Part shown: piece by piece, positions 19,211 through 27,500 of the stretch | How positions within the stretch are numbered: position 1 is the stretch's first letter | How the letters are laid out: each line of letters starts with the position of its first letter | Assembly: GCA_041671545.1 (NCBI GenBank) | Contig: JBAZBI010000009.1 | Coordinates: 62,001 to 126,000 of the forward strand | Direction: 5' to 3' | Length of the DNA: 64,000 bases | Source of the DNA: UBA1563 sp041671545 | Lineage (GTDB): Bacteria > Bacteroidota > Ignavibacteria > Ignavibacteriales > Ignavibacteriaceae | The notes under the pieces: generated by a model | Told to the model about the DNA's origin: nothing | Seen by the model: the letters and a program-made list of their open reading frames with translations, nothing else | The model's database searches: none | Translations under genes and position numbers: made by a program

Positions 19211-19277
19211 TTTTCTCCTACATCATTTTAGTTATTGACATGGAGTCGGATAGAAGCATTACGTGCGTAATAAACTT

Positions 19278-19973
19278 TTAGTGAACAGCGATTTCTTCTT
19301 TAGATATTTTCAAACCGGGACCCATGGTTGACGAAAGGAAAACACTTTTTACATATGTTCCTTTAGCGCTTGCAGGTTTAAGTTTAACGATCATATTAAG
19401 AAATGCGTTTGTATTCTCGACTAATTTGTCAGTTTCAAAATTTAATTTTCCAACCGAAACATGTACAATTCCTGTTTTATCAACACGGAATTCAATCTTT
19501 CCGGCTTTCACTTCTTTTACGGCTTTTTCTACATCCATAGTAACCGTGCCGCTTTTTGGATTTGGCATTAATCCTTTAGGTCCTAATATCTTTCCAAGTT
19601 TACCAACTTCCGCCATTACATCAGGAGTTGCAATCAAGACATCAATATCAGCCCAACCGCCTTTAATTTTCTCTAAATAATCTTCCAATCCGGCATAATC
19701 GGCTCCCGCATCCAAAGCCTCTTTGGCTTTAGGACCTTTAGCCATAACTAAAACCCGAACTTCTTTCCCGGTTCCGTTAGGAAGAGAAACGGTTCCTCTA
19801 ATCATTTGATCGGCATGTCTAGGATCAACGCCCAAACGGATAGCGCAATCAAGAGATTCAACAAACTTAACTTTTGTTTGTGCTTGAAGGGTTTTAATTG
19901 CATCAGCGATTGAATAATCTTTGTTTTTATCGATCGCTTTATTAATTGCAGTAATTCTTTTTGAAGTTTTCAT
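19278..19973 (-). CDS. rplA: 50S ribosomal protein L1
   Basis: L1 forms the mobile stalk at the E site and in other bacteria represses its own operon. The 231-residue product has the family signature VLVMAKGPKAKEALDAGADY and the RNA-binding segment GPKGLMPNPKSGTVTMDVEK. It follows rplK by 23 bases in the normal order. Confidence 0.98.
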   Translation of the reverse strand: MKTSKRITAINKAIDKNKDYSIADAIKTLQAQTKVKFVESLDCAIRLGVDPRHADQMIRGTVSLPNGTGKEVRVLVMAKGPKAKEALDAGADYAGLEDYLEKIKGGWADIDVLIATPDVMAEVGKLGKILGPKGLMPNPKSGTVTMDVEKAVKEVKAGKIEFRVDKTGIVHVSVGKLNFETDKLVENTNAFLNMIVKLKPASAKGTYVKSVFLSSTMGPGLKISKEEIAVH

Positions 19974-19996
19974 AGTGAAATCATCTCTTCTTATAA

Positions 19997-20422
19997 TTAA
20001 TCATCAACAGTAATGCCCATGCTTCTTGCGGTTCCGGCAACCATACTTGCAGCATGTTCAACATCGTTTGCGTTAAGATCAGGCATTTTAAGTTTGGCAA
20101 TTTCTTCAACCTGAGTTTTGGAAACTTTGCCCACTTTAATTTTATTAGATTCAGCAGAACCTTTTTCAATTTTAGCCGCTTTTTTTAATAGCACTGCAGC
20201 GGGCGGGGTTTTAGTAATAAAGGTGAATGATTTGTCTGAAAAGACCGTAATTACCACAGGGATAATCAAACCTTCTTGACCTGAAGTTTTTGCATTAAAC
20301 TGCTTGCAAAACTCCATAATATTAACACCTTTTTGACCTAAAGCAGGACCTACCGGAGGAGAAGGATTAGCTTTTCCGGCCGGAATTTGTAATTTAATAT
20401 AACCAGTTATTTTCTTAGCCAT
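19997..20422 (-). CDS. rplK: 50S ribosomal protein L11
   Basis: L11 forms the GTPase-associated centre with 23S rRNA and binds stringent factor. The 141-residue product shows KLQIPAGKANPSPPVGPALG at the start, including the proline-rich linker, and the C-terminal KMPDLNANDVEHAASMVAGT segment. It starts 19 bases after nusG. Confidence 0.98.
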   Translation of the reverse strand: MAKKITGYIKLQIPAGKANPSPPVGPALGQKGVNIMEFCKQFNAKTSGQEGLIIPVVITVFSDKSFTFITKTPPAAVLLKKAAKIEKGSAESNKIKVGKVSKTQVEEIAKLKMPDLNANDVEHAASMVAGTARSMGITVDD

Positions 20423-20441
20423 TGCAATGTTCCTCTAGAAA

Positions 20442-20981
20442 TTACTTTTCTAACTCTGCTTGTACAAAATCAATTTCGACAGGAGTTTTTCTGCCGAAGA
20501 TTGAGACCAACACTTTAATTTTCATTTTCTCTTCGTTAACTTCTTCGATGCTGCCGGAAAAATTATTAAATGGTCCATCTATAATTTTTACGAGATCGCC
20601 GGTTCTAAATATCGTTTCAATTCTTTCGCCGTCAGTGTCTTGAGTAATCCTTCCAACTATTCTCTTCACTTCATCAGGTTGAAGCGGATTTGGATTATTC
20701 TGCGGACCAAGGAATCCCATAACAGAAGGAGTATTGAGAATAAAATCTTTTACTTGAGCGTCAAGTTCCGCCTGTAAAAGAAGATAGCCGGGAAAAAAGT
20801 TTTTTGTTTTGCTTCTTTTCTTTCCGTCACGAATTTCAAAAACCTTTTCTGTAGGAACGAGTACCTGTTGAATCTTCGCAAGAAGCTTTTCATTATCTTT
20901 TAATTCAAGATCAATGAGATTTTTTACTTTGTTCTCATGCCCTGAAAACGTTCTAACAACATACCAACGAAAATCCATCAA
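20442..20981 (-). CDS. nusG: Transcription termination/antitermination factor NusG
   Basis: NusG binds RNA polymerase and couples transcription to translation or Rho. The 179-residue product has the NGN domain (WYVVRTFSGHENKVKNLID) and a C-terminal KOW domain (FRTGDLVKIIDGPFNNFSG). It has no domain insertion. Either of two adjacent ATGs (20981 or 20978) could start it. It follows secE by 6 bases. Confidence 0.98.
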   Translation of the reverse strand: MMDFRWYVVRTFSGHENKVKNLIDLELKDNEKLLAKIQQVLVPTEKVFEIRDGKKRSKTKNFFPGYLLLQAELDAQVKDFILNTPSVMGFLGPQNNPNPLQPDEVKRIVGRITQDTDGERIETIFRTGDLVKIIDGPFNNFSGSIEEVNEEKMKIKVLVSIFGRKTPVEIDFVQAELEK

Positions 20982-20987
20982 TGTTAC

Positions 20988-21170
20988 CTAAAATATTCCT
21001 TTAAATGCTTGAGTGATTGCCATATCGATGACGTATGTCAGCGCGGCAAAGATCAAACAAACGGCAATAACCACATAAGTTGATTCTTTGAGTTCATCTT
21101 TAGTCGGCCAAGTAACTTTCTTCATTTCTTTGACGACGTCATTAAAGAAGGCTTTAATTTTATTAATCAT
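20988..21170 (-). CDS. secE: Preprotein translocase subunit SecE
   Basis: SecE clamps SecY in the inner-membrane translocon. The 60-residue product is the short, single-span form. It has the amphipathic helix with FFNDVVKEMKKVTWPTKDEL and one membrane segment near residues 35-55. It lies between tRNA-Trp and nusG, the classical arrangement. Confidence 0.97.
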   Translation of the reverse strand: MINKIKAFFNDVVKEMKKVTWPTKDELKESTYVVIAVCLIFAALTYVIDMAITQAFKGIF

Positions 21171-21187
21171 AATGTTGAAACTTTCTG

Positions 21188-21260
21188 CACGTCAGGAGGG
21201 ACTCGAACCCCCAACCTGCGGTTTTGGAGACCGCTGCTCTACCAATTGAGCCACTGACGT
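21188..21260 (-). tRNA. tRNA-Trp (CCA anticodon)
   Basis: The minus-strand sequence folds as a 73-base cloverleaf with a 7-bp acceptor stem ACGTCAG/CTGACGT, a D arm, an anticodon loop CTCCAAA with CCA, and the T loop TTCGAGT. The discriminator is G, as usual for tRNA-Trp. The CCA end is not encoded. It lies between rpmG and secE. Confidence 0.97.
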
Positions 21261-21268
21261 AGCAAGTA

Positions 21269-21418
21269 CTATTTGGTTTCCTTGTGAATAGTATGCTTTC
21301 TATCCCAGCGGCAGTATTTTTTAAATTCTACACGGCTTGGGTGATTACGCTTATTTTTAGTTGTAGTGTAATTTCTTCTTTTACACTCTGTGCACTCTAA
21401 GGTGATTATTTCTCTCAT
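21269..21418 (-). CDS. rpmG: 50S ribosomal protein L33
   Basis: L33 is a small large-subunit protein near the E site. The 49-residue product was found by translating between the tRNAs. It starts MREIITLECTECKRRNYTT and contains RVEFKKYCRWDRKHTIHKE, ending at a TAG. All four zinc-binding cysteines are not kept: only CxxC in the first half and one Cys in the second are visible, so it may be a zinc-independent or partial form. It sits between tRNA-Thr and tRNA-Trp, as in many bacteria. Confidence 0.95.
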   Translation of the reverse strand: MREIITLECTECKRRNYTTTKNKRNHPSRVEFKKYCRWDRKHTIHKETK

Positions 21419-21454
21419 AATAACGATACTTTTCTAATTAATATATACTAATTG

Positions 21455-21527
21455 AGCTGACGACCGGGATTGAACCGGTGACCTCATCCTTACCAAGGAT
21501 GTGCTCTACCAACTGAGCTACGTCAGC
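21455..21527 (-). tRNA. tRNA-Thr (GGT anticodon)
   Basis: The minus strand gives a 73-base cloverleaf with acceptor stem GCTGACG/CGTCAGC, anticodon stem CATCC/GGATG, anticodon GGT, and the T loop TTCAATC. The discriminator is T. The CCA is not encoded. It lies upstream of rpmG in the tRNA-rpmG-secE-nusG leader block. Confidence 0.97.
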
Positions 21528-21556
21528 GGAGAGGGTACTCTACTAAAATTCTAGAG

Positions 21557-21630
21557 AGCGGGAGACGGGATTCGAACCCGCGACCAACAGCTTGGAAGGC
21601 TGTGACTCTAGCCAACTGAGTTACTCCCGC
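21557..21630 (-). tRNA. tRNA-Gly (TCC anticodon)
   Basis: A 74-base cloverleaf on the minus strand has acceptor stem GCGGGAG/CTCCCGC, anticodon stem CAGCC paired with a matching 3' arm (GCTG), anticodon TCC, and the T loop TTCGAAT. It is 29 bases from tRNA-Thr and presumably part of the same transcript. Confidence 0.97.
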
Positions 21631-21670
21631 AGTTGAAAAAATCCAATATTTTAAGAACAAAACTCTAAAG

Positions 21671-21754
21671 TGGGCGGCGAGGGATTCGAACCCCCAAAGG
21701 CGTATGCCAACGGATTTACAGTCCGCCCCGGCTCTCCAACTCCGGCGTCCGCCC
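21671..21754 (-). tRNA. tRNA-Tyr (GTA anticodon)
   Basis: An 84-base class II tRNA on the minus strand has a long variable arm, anticodon GTA in loop CTGTAAA, T loop TTCGAAT and discriminator A. The last acceptor pair is an A-G mismatch, which is tolerable. It is the first gene of the block on the minus strand. Confidence 0.95.
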
Positions 21755-22448
21755 AAATTTGTCAAAAGAGACACAAAATTACCAGCATTTTCTTTAAAAT
21801 GCAAATTTATTGGATTTCAAATATAATACTTTCTTTCATAAATGAAAATTTTTTGGGGCTCAAGAAAGAATTTTTATTATATTTTACGAGTTCTTCACTT
21901 ACGGGACAGATAAGAGTTTTTTTTGAGACGATTTTGACGTTGCAAATCTACTTAAAACTGTTGGAATTTTCTAATTCTCCGACGATTAAAAAGTAGGGCA
22001 AAAAACCAGTATCCATAGTTACCTTGAAATTTTGAACCTTTCGTTAAACAATTCGACATATTGATGTATTAAGGTAGACTTTGAATTGAAATCAACTGAA
22101 CGGTTAAAATCGATGCAGAATGAATTCTTCGGGTAGAAGAGTGCGGATACTTTCCTGAAGTTGTATCGAGGCTAAAGGACTTTTAATCGAATCGTTGAGG
22201 CTTTGTGAGCCGTATTCACCGCAAGTAAGACACATTCAAAGCGCATTCAAGACGGAGTGAAGATTTGTTGGTTGTACGTAGATGGTGGAATGTTGATGGT
22301 TAGAATGGACGAAGAAAGTGGGAAAAGGATAAAATTTACACTTTTTCAGACAAAGTCTCCCGTCATATGCTAGAATTCTACAGAGAGGTTGTAGTCCATT
22401 TATATTTTGCATCTTGTTTTTGGATGATCGTATTGTAGATAACCCCGC
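21755..22448 (+). other. Gene-poor stretch downstream of no recognisable gene
   Basis: These 694 bases hold no convincing coding region on either strand. Short frames start in several places but none has family features or a ribosome binding site. A promoter for the tRNA-Tyr-to-nusG transcript should lie in the first 100 bases (an A/T-rich TATATTTG-like box on the minus strand near 21818-21825 is a weak candidate). Degenerate GTTGATGG-type repeats occur near 22265-22305. Confidence 0.5.
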
Positions 22449-23033
22449 TTACGGACTTCCGAAGAAGCGAAAATAATTCATCGGTAACTGGCAAAGAGAT
22501 TTTTCAGGTATATCCCCCTCAGAAATTTCGAGGGACATTGAAGAAAAGCTAAATTCATCCTCTTTTTCCTCTGGATTGTTTTTAATAAAAAAATGAAAAT
22601 GACGGTGACCGGTTCAGATGGCAAGAAAAAATTATTCGCCGCTTCCGCGATAGTTTCTGCTTTTATGATTTCTTCTTCAAACGAAAAGTTTTTTATTAAA
22701 CTTACTTGATTATCCGGGACAATTCGGTTAAGCGGAGTAAGCATTTGTTCCCTTGTATATGCGGCATTTGCTTTAATAATTTTATTATACGTATAAGATT
22801 TACGTTTTGAATTTTGTTTCCATATTCGTTTAAGATCATCATTGTTTGCGATAAACTTTGCGAATGATGAAGTCATTCCGAATTTTTTTCTGTTGGCGAT
22901 GGCTTTATCCGAGTTGCATGTGTTGTAAGATTCGGGGCGGATGGAGACGAATTTTTGCCGCGGATATTTCTGTAAACATGTTTCCCTACTCTGCCGCTTG
23001 CACTGCCGAGATTCCGTTTGTTACTCGAGCCAT
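22449..23033 (-). pseudogene. Frameshifted remnant of a small conserved protein
   Basis: Three reading frames on the minus strand join into one plausible protein of about 195 residues. It starts MARVTN at the ATG 23031-23033, continues in a second frame with NLGSASGRVGKHVYRNIRGKN, and then in a third with FVSIRPESYNTCNSDKAIAN. That frame runs on through SFAKFIANNDDLKRIWK. Near 22575 a further shift gives EEKEDEFSFSSMSLEIS and a stop at 22449-22451. At least three indels are therefore needed, two of them at A/T runs. The G-x-GKVG-x-VYR-x-x-x-GK opening resembles a family of small proteins of unknown function common in this phylum (from memory). No function can be given. Confidence 0.7.
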
Positions 23034-23591
23034 GGTTACCACCTAAGATATTTTTGGATTAATAAATTTTATAGTATCACCAATCGAAAGATAATAAAAG
23101 AGGTGGGAATAAAGCATCCACAAGTACCAATGTTTGATGGAGAATTGTTGATGGTTGATGTAAAAAAATCTCAAACATTTTGACCCAGCTTCAGCAGACA
23201 TGTGAAAAAAACATAACCAGTATTATAGAACTCCTAACGGAATTCGGTTAGTGGGGTGGGTTGTCATTTCTACAAACATTCAACTCCCAACGGAGTTAGA
23301 AAACTTTTTTAGTCTCTTCATTTGGTTTTTACTTATCTTTCTGTAAATTACCAATAACAAAATGGAACGGGTTGGTAATTGTTGATTCTGGTAAAAACTA
23401 TATTTAGAAGAAACTATCTGGTTCACAATCTTTCTCTTACTTCTTCTCAGACTCATTTATTCTCTTCGGGGATAAAATGACTACACCTCAAAAGCCAAGC
23501 CGCTTAGTTCAATTATGTTTACAAATGATTTAAACAAAAAACAATGATGTTTAAGTTGGAAAGACATTCATCAAAAAGTTTATTTAATCAA
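23034..23591 (+). other. Non-coding stretch with small palindromes
   Basis: These 558 bases have no supported gene. They contain degenerate GTTGATGG repeats near 23135-23160 and two short AACTCC/GGAGTT palindromes near 23229 and 23282. The end of the stretch should contain the promoter of the following lipoprotein gene, but I cannot name the boxes. Confidence 0.5.
23229..23297 (+). repeat. Pair of REP-like palindromes
   Basis: The first copy, AACTCCTAACGGAATT (23229-23244), and the second, AACTCCCAACGGAGTT (23282-23297), differ at two positions and lie 37 bases apart. The second is a perfect 6-bp inverted repeat with a 4-base centre. Such paired short palindromes look like a REP or BIME-type unit. 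No transposase is adjacent. Confidence 0.5.
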
Positions 23592-24353
23592 ATGAAAAAT
23601 CTGATAATAATATTCACCACATTTATCATGGCACTTGCCGGGTGCAAAGATAAAATTACTCAACCTCCGGAATTCAGTAACAAAAATCTGCTTCACAAAA
23701 CCTATTCTGACCCCAATTCAAAAACCTACATCGAATATCTTTACAATTCTTCCTACAAACTGATCACAGTTAAAAGTTACAATAATGGTGCATTGGAGCG
23801 AACCACAGATTATGAATACGATAAAGACCAAAAAATTATCAAAGAAAGCACTTTCCATACCTATTTTGGCGAGCCCGAATATGCCTACTTAACAAACGAG
23901 TATGACGGACAAGGTTTATTAACAAAGTCCTATGTGTACTTAAAGATGAGCGATGGCACCTATGAACATAGAAGCACAATCACCTATACCTATGATGATA
24001 AGAAAAGATTAATAACAGCAAGTATCTTCAATACCGATAGTGTAAAAACAAAGTATACTGAATTATTTTATAATGATGATGGGAATGTGGTTGAAACAAA
24101 TTTTTATCAAGACAATAAATTGTCATTTAATGATAAATATGAATATGACAAAATGAACAATCCCTTAAAGTTGAACTCGGCGTATATTTCCTGTTATACT
24201 ATCAGCAAAAATAACGTAGTAAAGCATACACAAATAAATTATATGATGGATAATGACAATAGTATTCAAGAATACTATTATGAATATAATACTAATCAAT
24301 ATCCGATTAGTAATAGTAACGGCTCTCAGAAATTTTATTTTGAATATTATTGA
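23592..24353 (+). CDS. Lipoprotein with YD/RHS-like repeats
   Basis: I do not recognise a named family. From the ATG at 23592 the product is 253 residues, beginning MKNLIIIFTTFIMALAGCKD, a lipoprotein signal with the lipobox LAGC. A reading frame opens 48 bases earlier but would put a charged stretch ahead of the signal, so this start is preferred. The mature part has repeated Y-x-Y-D motifs (YEYDKDQKI, YTYDDKKRL, YEYDKMNN), resembling YD repeats of RHS-type extracellular proteins. It is probably exposed at the cell surface or in the periplasm. It lies alone, 153 bases before the large exoprotein gene. Confidence 0.7.
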   Translation: MKNLIIIFTTFIMALAGCKDKITQPPEFSNKNLLHKTYSDPNSKTYIEYLYNSSYKLITVKSYNNGALERTTDYEYDKDQKIIKESTFHTYFGEPEYAYLTNEYDGQGLLTKSYVYLKMSDGTYEHRSTITYTYDDKKRLITASIFNTDSVKTKYTELFYNDDGNVVETNFYQDNKLSFNDKYEYDKMNNPLKLNSAYISCYTISKNNVVKHTQINYMMDNDNSIQEYYYEYNTNQYPISNSNGSQKFYFEYY

Positions 24354-24506
24354 AATCGTTGAAGTGGTTTAACTTCTTGATCCAGTTTAGAGTCACTTAA
24401 AAACAGTTCTTGTAAATAGAATCTTACAAATCGGTCTCCCGTAATTCCGGGTGATACTGATTAATAATGTCGTGATGCACTAACATAAATCATTTTGGAG
24501 GAAAAA

Positions 24507-27500
24507 ATGAAGAAAAACGTAATTAGTATCCTGACCGAAACTATTGTACTTACTTTATTGATTGTACATGCAGGTTTCTCGCAAAACAATATAAAGACTT
24601 GGACACAAACCACAGTTTTAGATTTTGATGCAAATCAATTAACTGATTTGACTGTTACGAATGTTTCCGGTGGCGAAGTTCAGCTTCCGCCTTGCTTAAA
24701 TAAAAAAGTTGAAGATCACATCGATAATTCAATTTTTCGTTTTGTAGCTAAAGATGGAGCTGGAAATTTTGTTAGAACATGGACACAAGGCAATAACATT
24801 TTTGTTAAAAAATATTCTGCGGATGGGAAAGAATTGACGAAATCAATTCAAGTAAATGAAATAAACGGAGTTGCCGGCGAATCAGCTGACAGTAGATCCG
24901 CTCTCTTTGATAACGGAACATATTTAGTAGTTTGGACAAATTTCACCTCAAGTTCCGGACAAAATTACGACATGTATGGACAAGTCTATCGGAATCACTC
25001 TATAAAAGTAGGAAACAATTTTAAAATCAATGAATTATTTAATGCGAGTGCAAGTACACCGGTACCGCTAGCGAATGATGCGGATGGTAGCTTCTGGATT
25101 TTTTATCCCCAAAGAATCTCACAAACCGAGAGCAAAATTTACATCCAAAAACGAAATAAAAATGGAGATAAAATAGGGGAGTCTTTTTTACTAAACCAAC
25201 CAAGTCTTACTAAGTATGAAAGTGAACCATCCATTATTGAAGAGCAACGAGGATTCTGTGTAACTTGGACGGGTTGTAATATCAATAGCAGTTCGGATGT
25301 AGACGTCTACATAAGAAGTTTTTTTTCAGATGGAACACCACGAAATTCTATACAAAAAATCAACGATGATATCGGTTCGAATACTCAGTTCCAACCCTCA
25401 GTCTGTTCGGACGACCAGAGTAACATCCTTGTTGTTTGGGGTGATCAAAGAAATTCTGACAGGCCGAGAAATATTTTAATTTTTAACATCTACGGGCAGT
25501 TGATAGATAGCACCGGCTTAAAGATAGGGAAGAACATAAGATTAGAAAATTCTTCTTATGGAGATAATCGTGAGCCTGACATTCAATTTAACGGAGATGA
25601 TTTTACTTTATCATGGAAATCATTGGATAATGGCAATAGAGTCTATAAAACATTTTCAAATCGATGGAATTATATCCCGACCCTTTATGGTGAAATGAAT
25701 TCAATAATTTTCGGGACAGGAGAAATAGGAACACTTTACAGAAAAATATATTGGCAGAAAACAACTGCACCAAATACAAAAATCAGGATCCAACTGCGTT
25801 CGGGGAATAGTGTTGAAGAGACAGAAAACTCAAACTGGCAAGGACCAACAGATTCAACAGATTTTTATACGAACGATTTAGGTGAACCCATTAATATGAT
25901 TCACACTGGCGATAAATATATTCAGTACAAAACAATATTCACCTCCGTACGAGGAAATTCTTCGATACTTAATTCAGTAAGCATTGACTATAGTTCAGTC
26001 GATACACTACCCCCAAATGCTCCAAGCAATCTAACCGCAACTGCTTCTCACTCAAACGTGCTTTTAAAATGGGAGCCAAATGCTGACAAGGATATCTTAC
26101 AATATGTTATTTACAGAGGAAAAAAGAGTAAAGAATACGAGAGCGGATGGAAGGAGATTGTGCCTAAGAATTCTATAAGTTTTAAAGACACCACGGCAGT
26201 TAACGGAACAAGCTATTATTATGTTATTACTGTTATGGACTCAAGCCATAATGAAAGTTCTTTTTCAAATGAGGTATCATGTATTCCATTCGGTATTAAT
26301 ATATATGTTAGTAAGAATGGAAAAGAAAATGGTGACGGCGCTGCGGATAATCCATTTTTAACAATAGAAGAAGGGTTTAATACAGCAAAATATGGAGACA
26401 CCGTCAAGGTATTGCCCGGAATTTATGATGAAGTTGTAAACATGAAGTCCGGCGTGTCATTGATTGGAACTGATGCAAGTGAATGCAAAATAACAGGCTT
26501 TGTAAATGCAGGTAGCAACTGCGTCTTGAAAGGGTTTACTATTTCAAATACTATTACCTGTAACTCTGTGGGACTATTGATAACAGAAAATATAATTCGA
26601 GTTCCAGTTATTATTCCTCCTGGAATGCCCGGTATATATATATCTAAAAAAGCTTCAGTAGTAATAACGAAGAATTATATTACCGAAAGTTATGTTGGAA
26701 TCAGTTTATCAAATGAGTGTAATGCTACGATAAGGAACAATATTATTACAGCAATGTCAGCAGGTATTCTTATCAATTTATTTTCGAGTGCAACGATAAC
26801 AAATAATACAATTATTGTTTCGGATTATTCATGTATTCATGCAGGCATGGAGACGGTTGCTGTAATCGAAAACAATATTCTTATTGGTCTTGATAGCACA
26901 AAAGCTGCAGCAATCGTACAAGTATCCTCAAAATCCATTAGCCTCAATTATAATGACATGTGGAGTACTTACCCCACATATATTACAGGGACGGCAAATA
27001 AATTTCTTAACCCTTTATTTGTTAATCAAGATGTTCAAAACTATCGACTTTTATCGAATTCTCCGTGTAAAGATGCCGGGAACCCTTTTGTGGGGTTTAA
27101 TGATCAGGATGGAACAAGAAATGATATGGGAGCTTTTGGCGGTCCGGATCCGATTGAAGAAAGTGTAACTACTCAATTAACAAAATCAATCATGATCTCG
27201 AGACTCTCCGCGAATCCAGGAGATACGGTATCCGCATTTGTTAGTTTTGACAACCCCAACGGAATAGTAAAAGCTGAGTTTTCATTGCGATATGATAACT
27301 CAATAATAGAATTTATTAAAGCTGAACTTACAGAAGCAACGCAGAGGTTTTTATTACAAGTAAATTCAAACGGATCAGATGAAGTTCATTTTATACTATC
27401 ATCAGATTCATCGCTCAATTCCGCTCAAAAAGAAATCTTAGTGTTGAAATTTTTAGTTTATCAAAATGCAAAATCAAACGATGCATCAACATTAACATTA

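Noticed and set aside
19211..19277. Possible L10 autoregulatory leader
   Set aside because: The 67-base gap has no fold I could pair with confidence and lacks a recognised L10 motif.
21818..21850. Bacteroidota-type -7 box (TATATTTG) upstream of tRNA-Tyr
   Set aside because: The -33 element is missing and A/T-rich DNA gives such matches by chance, so it is not listed as a promoter.
22858..23183. Two plus-strand frames overlapping the pseudogene
   Set aside because: They are antisense shadows of the decayed gene, with no motif.
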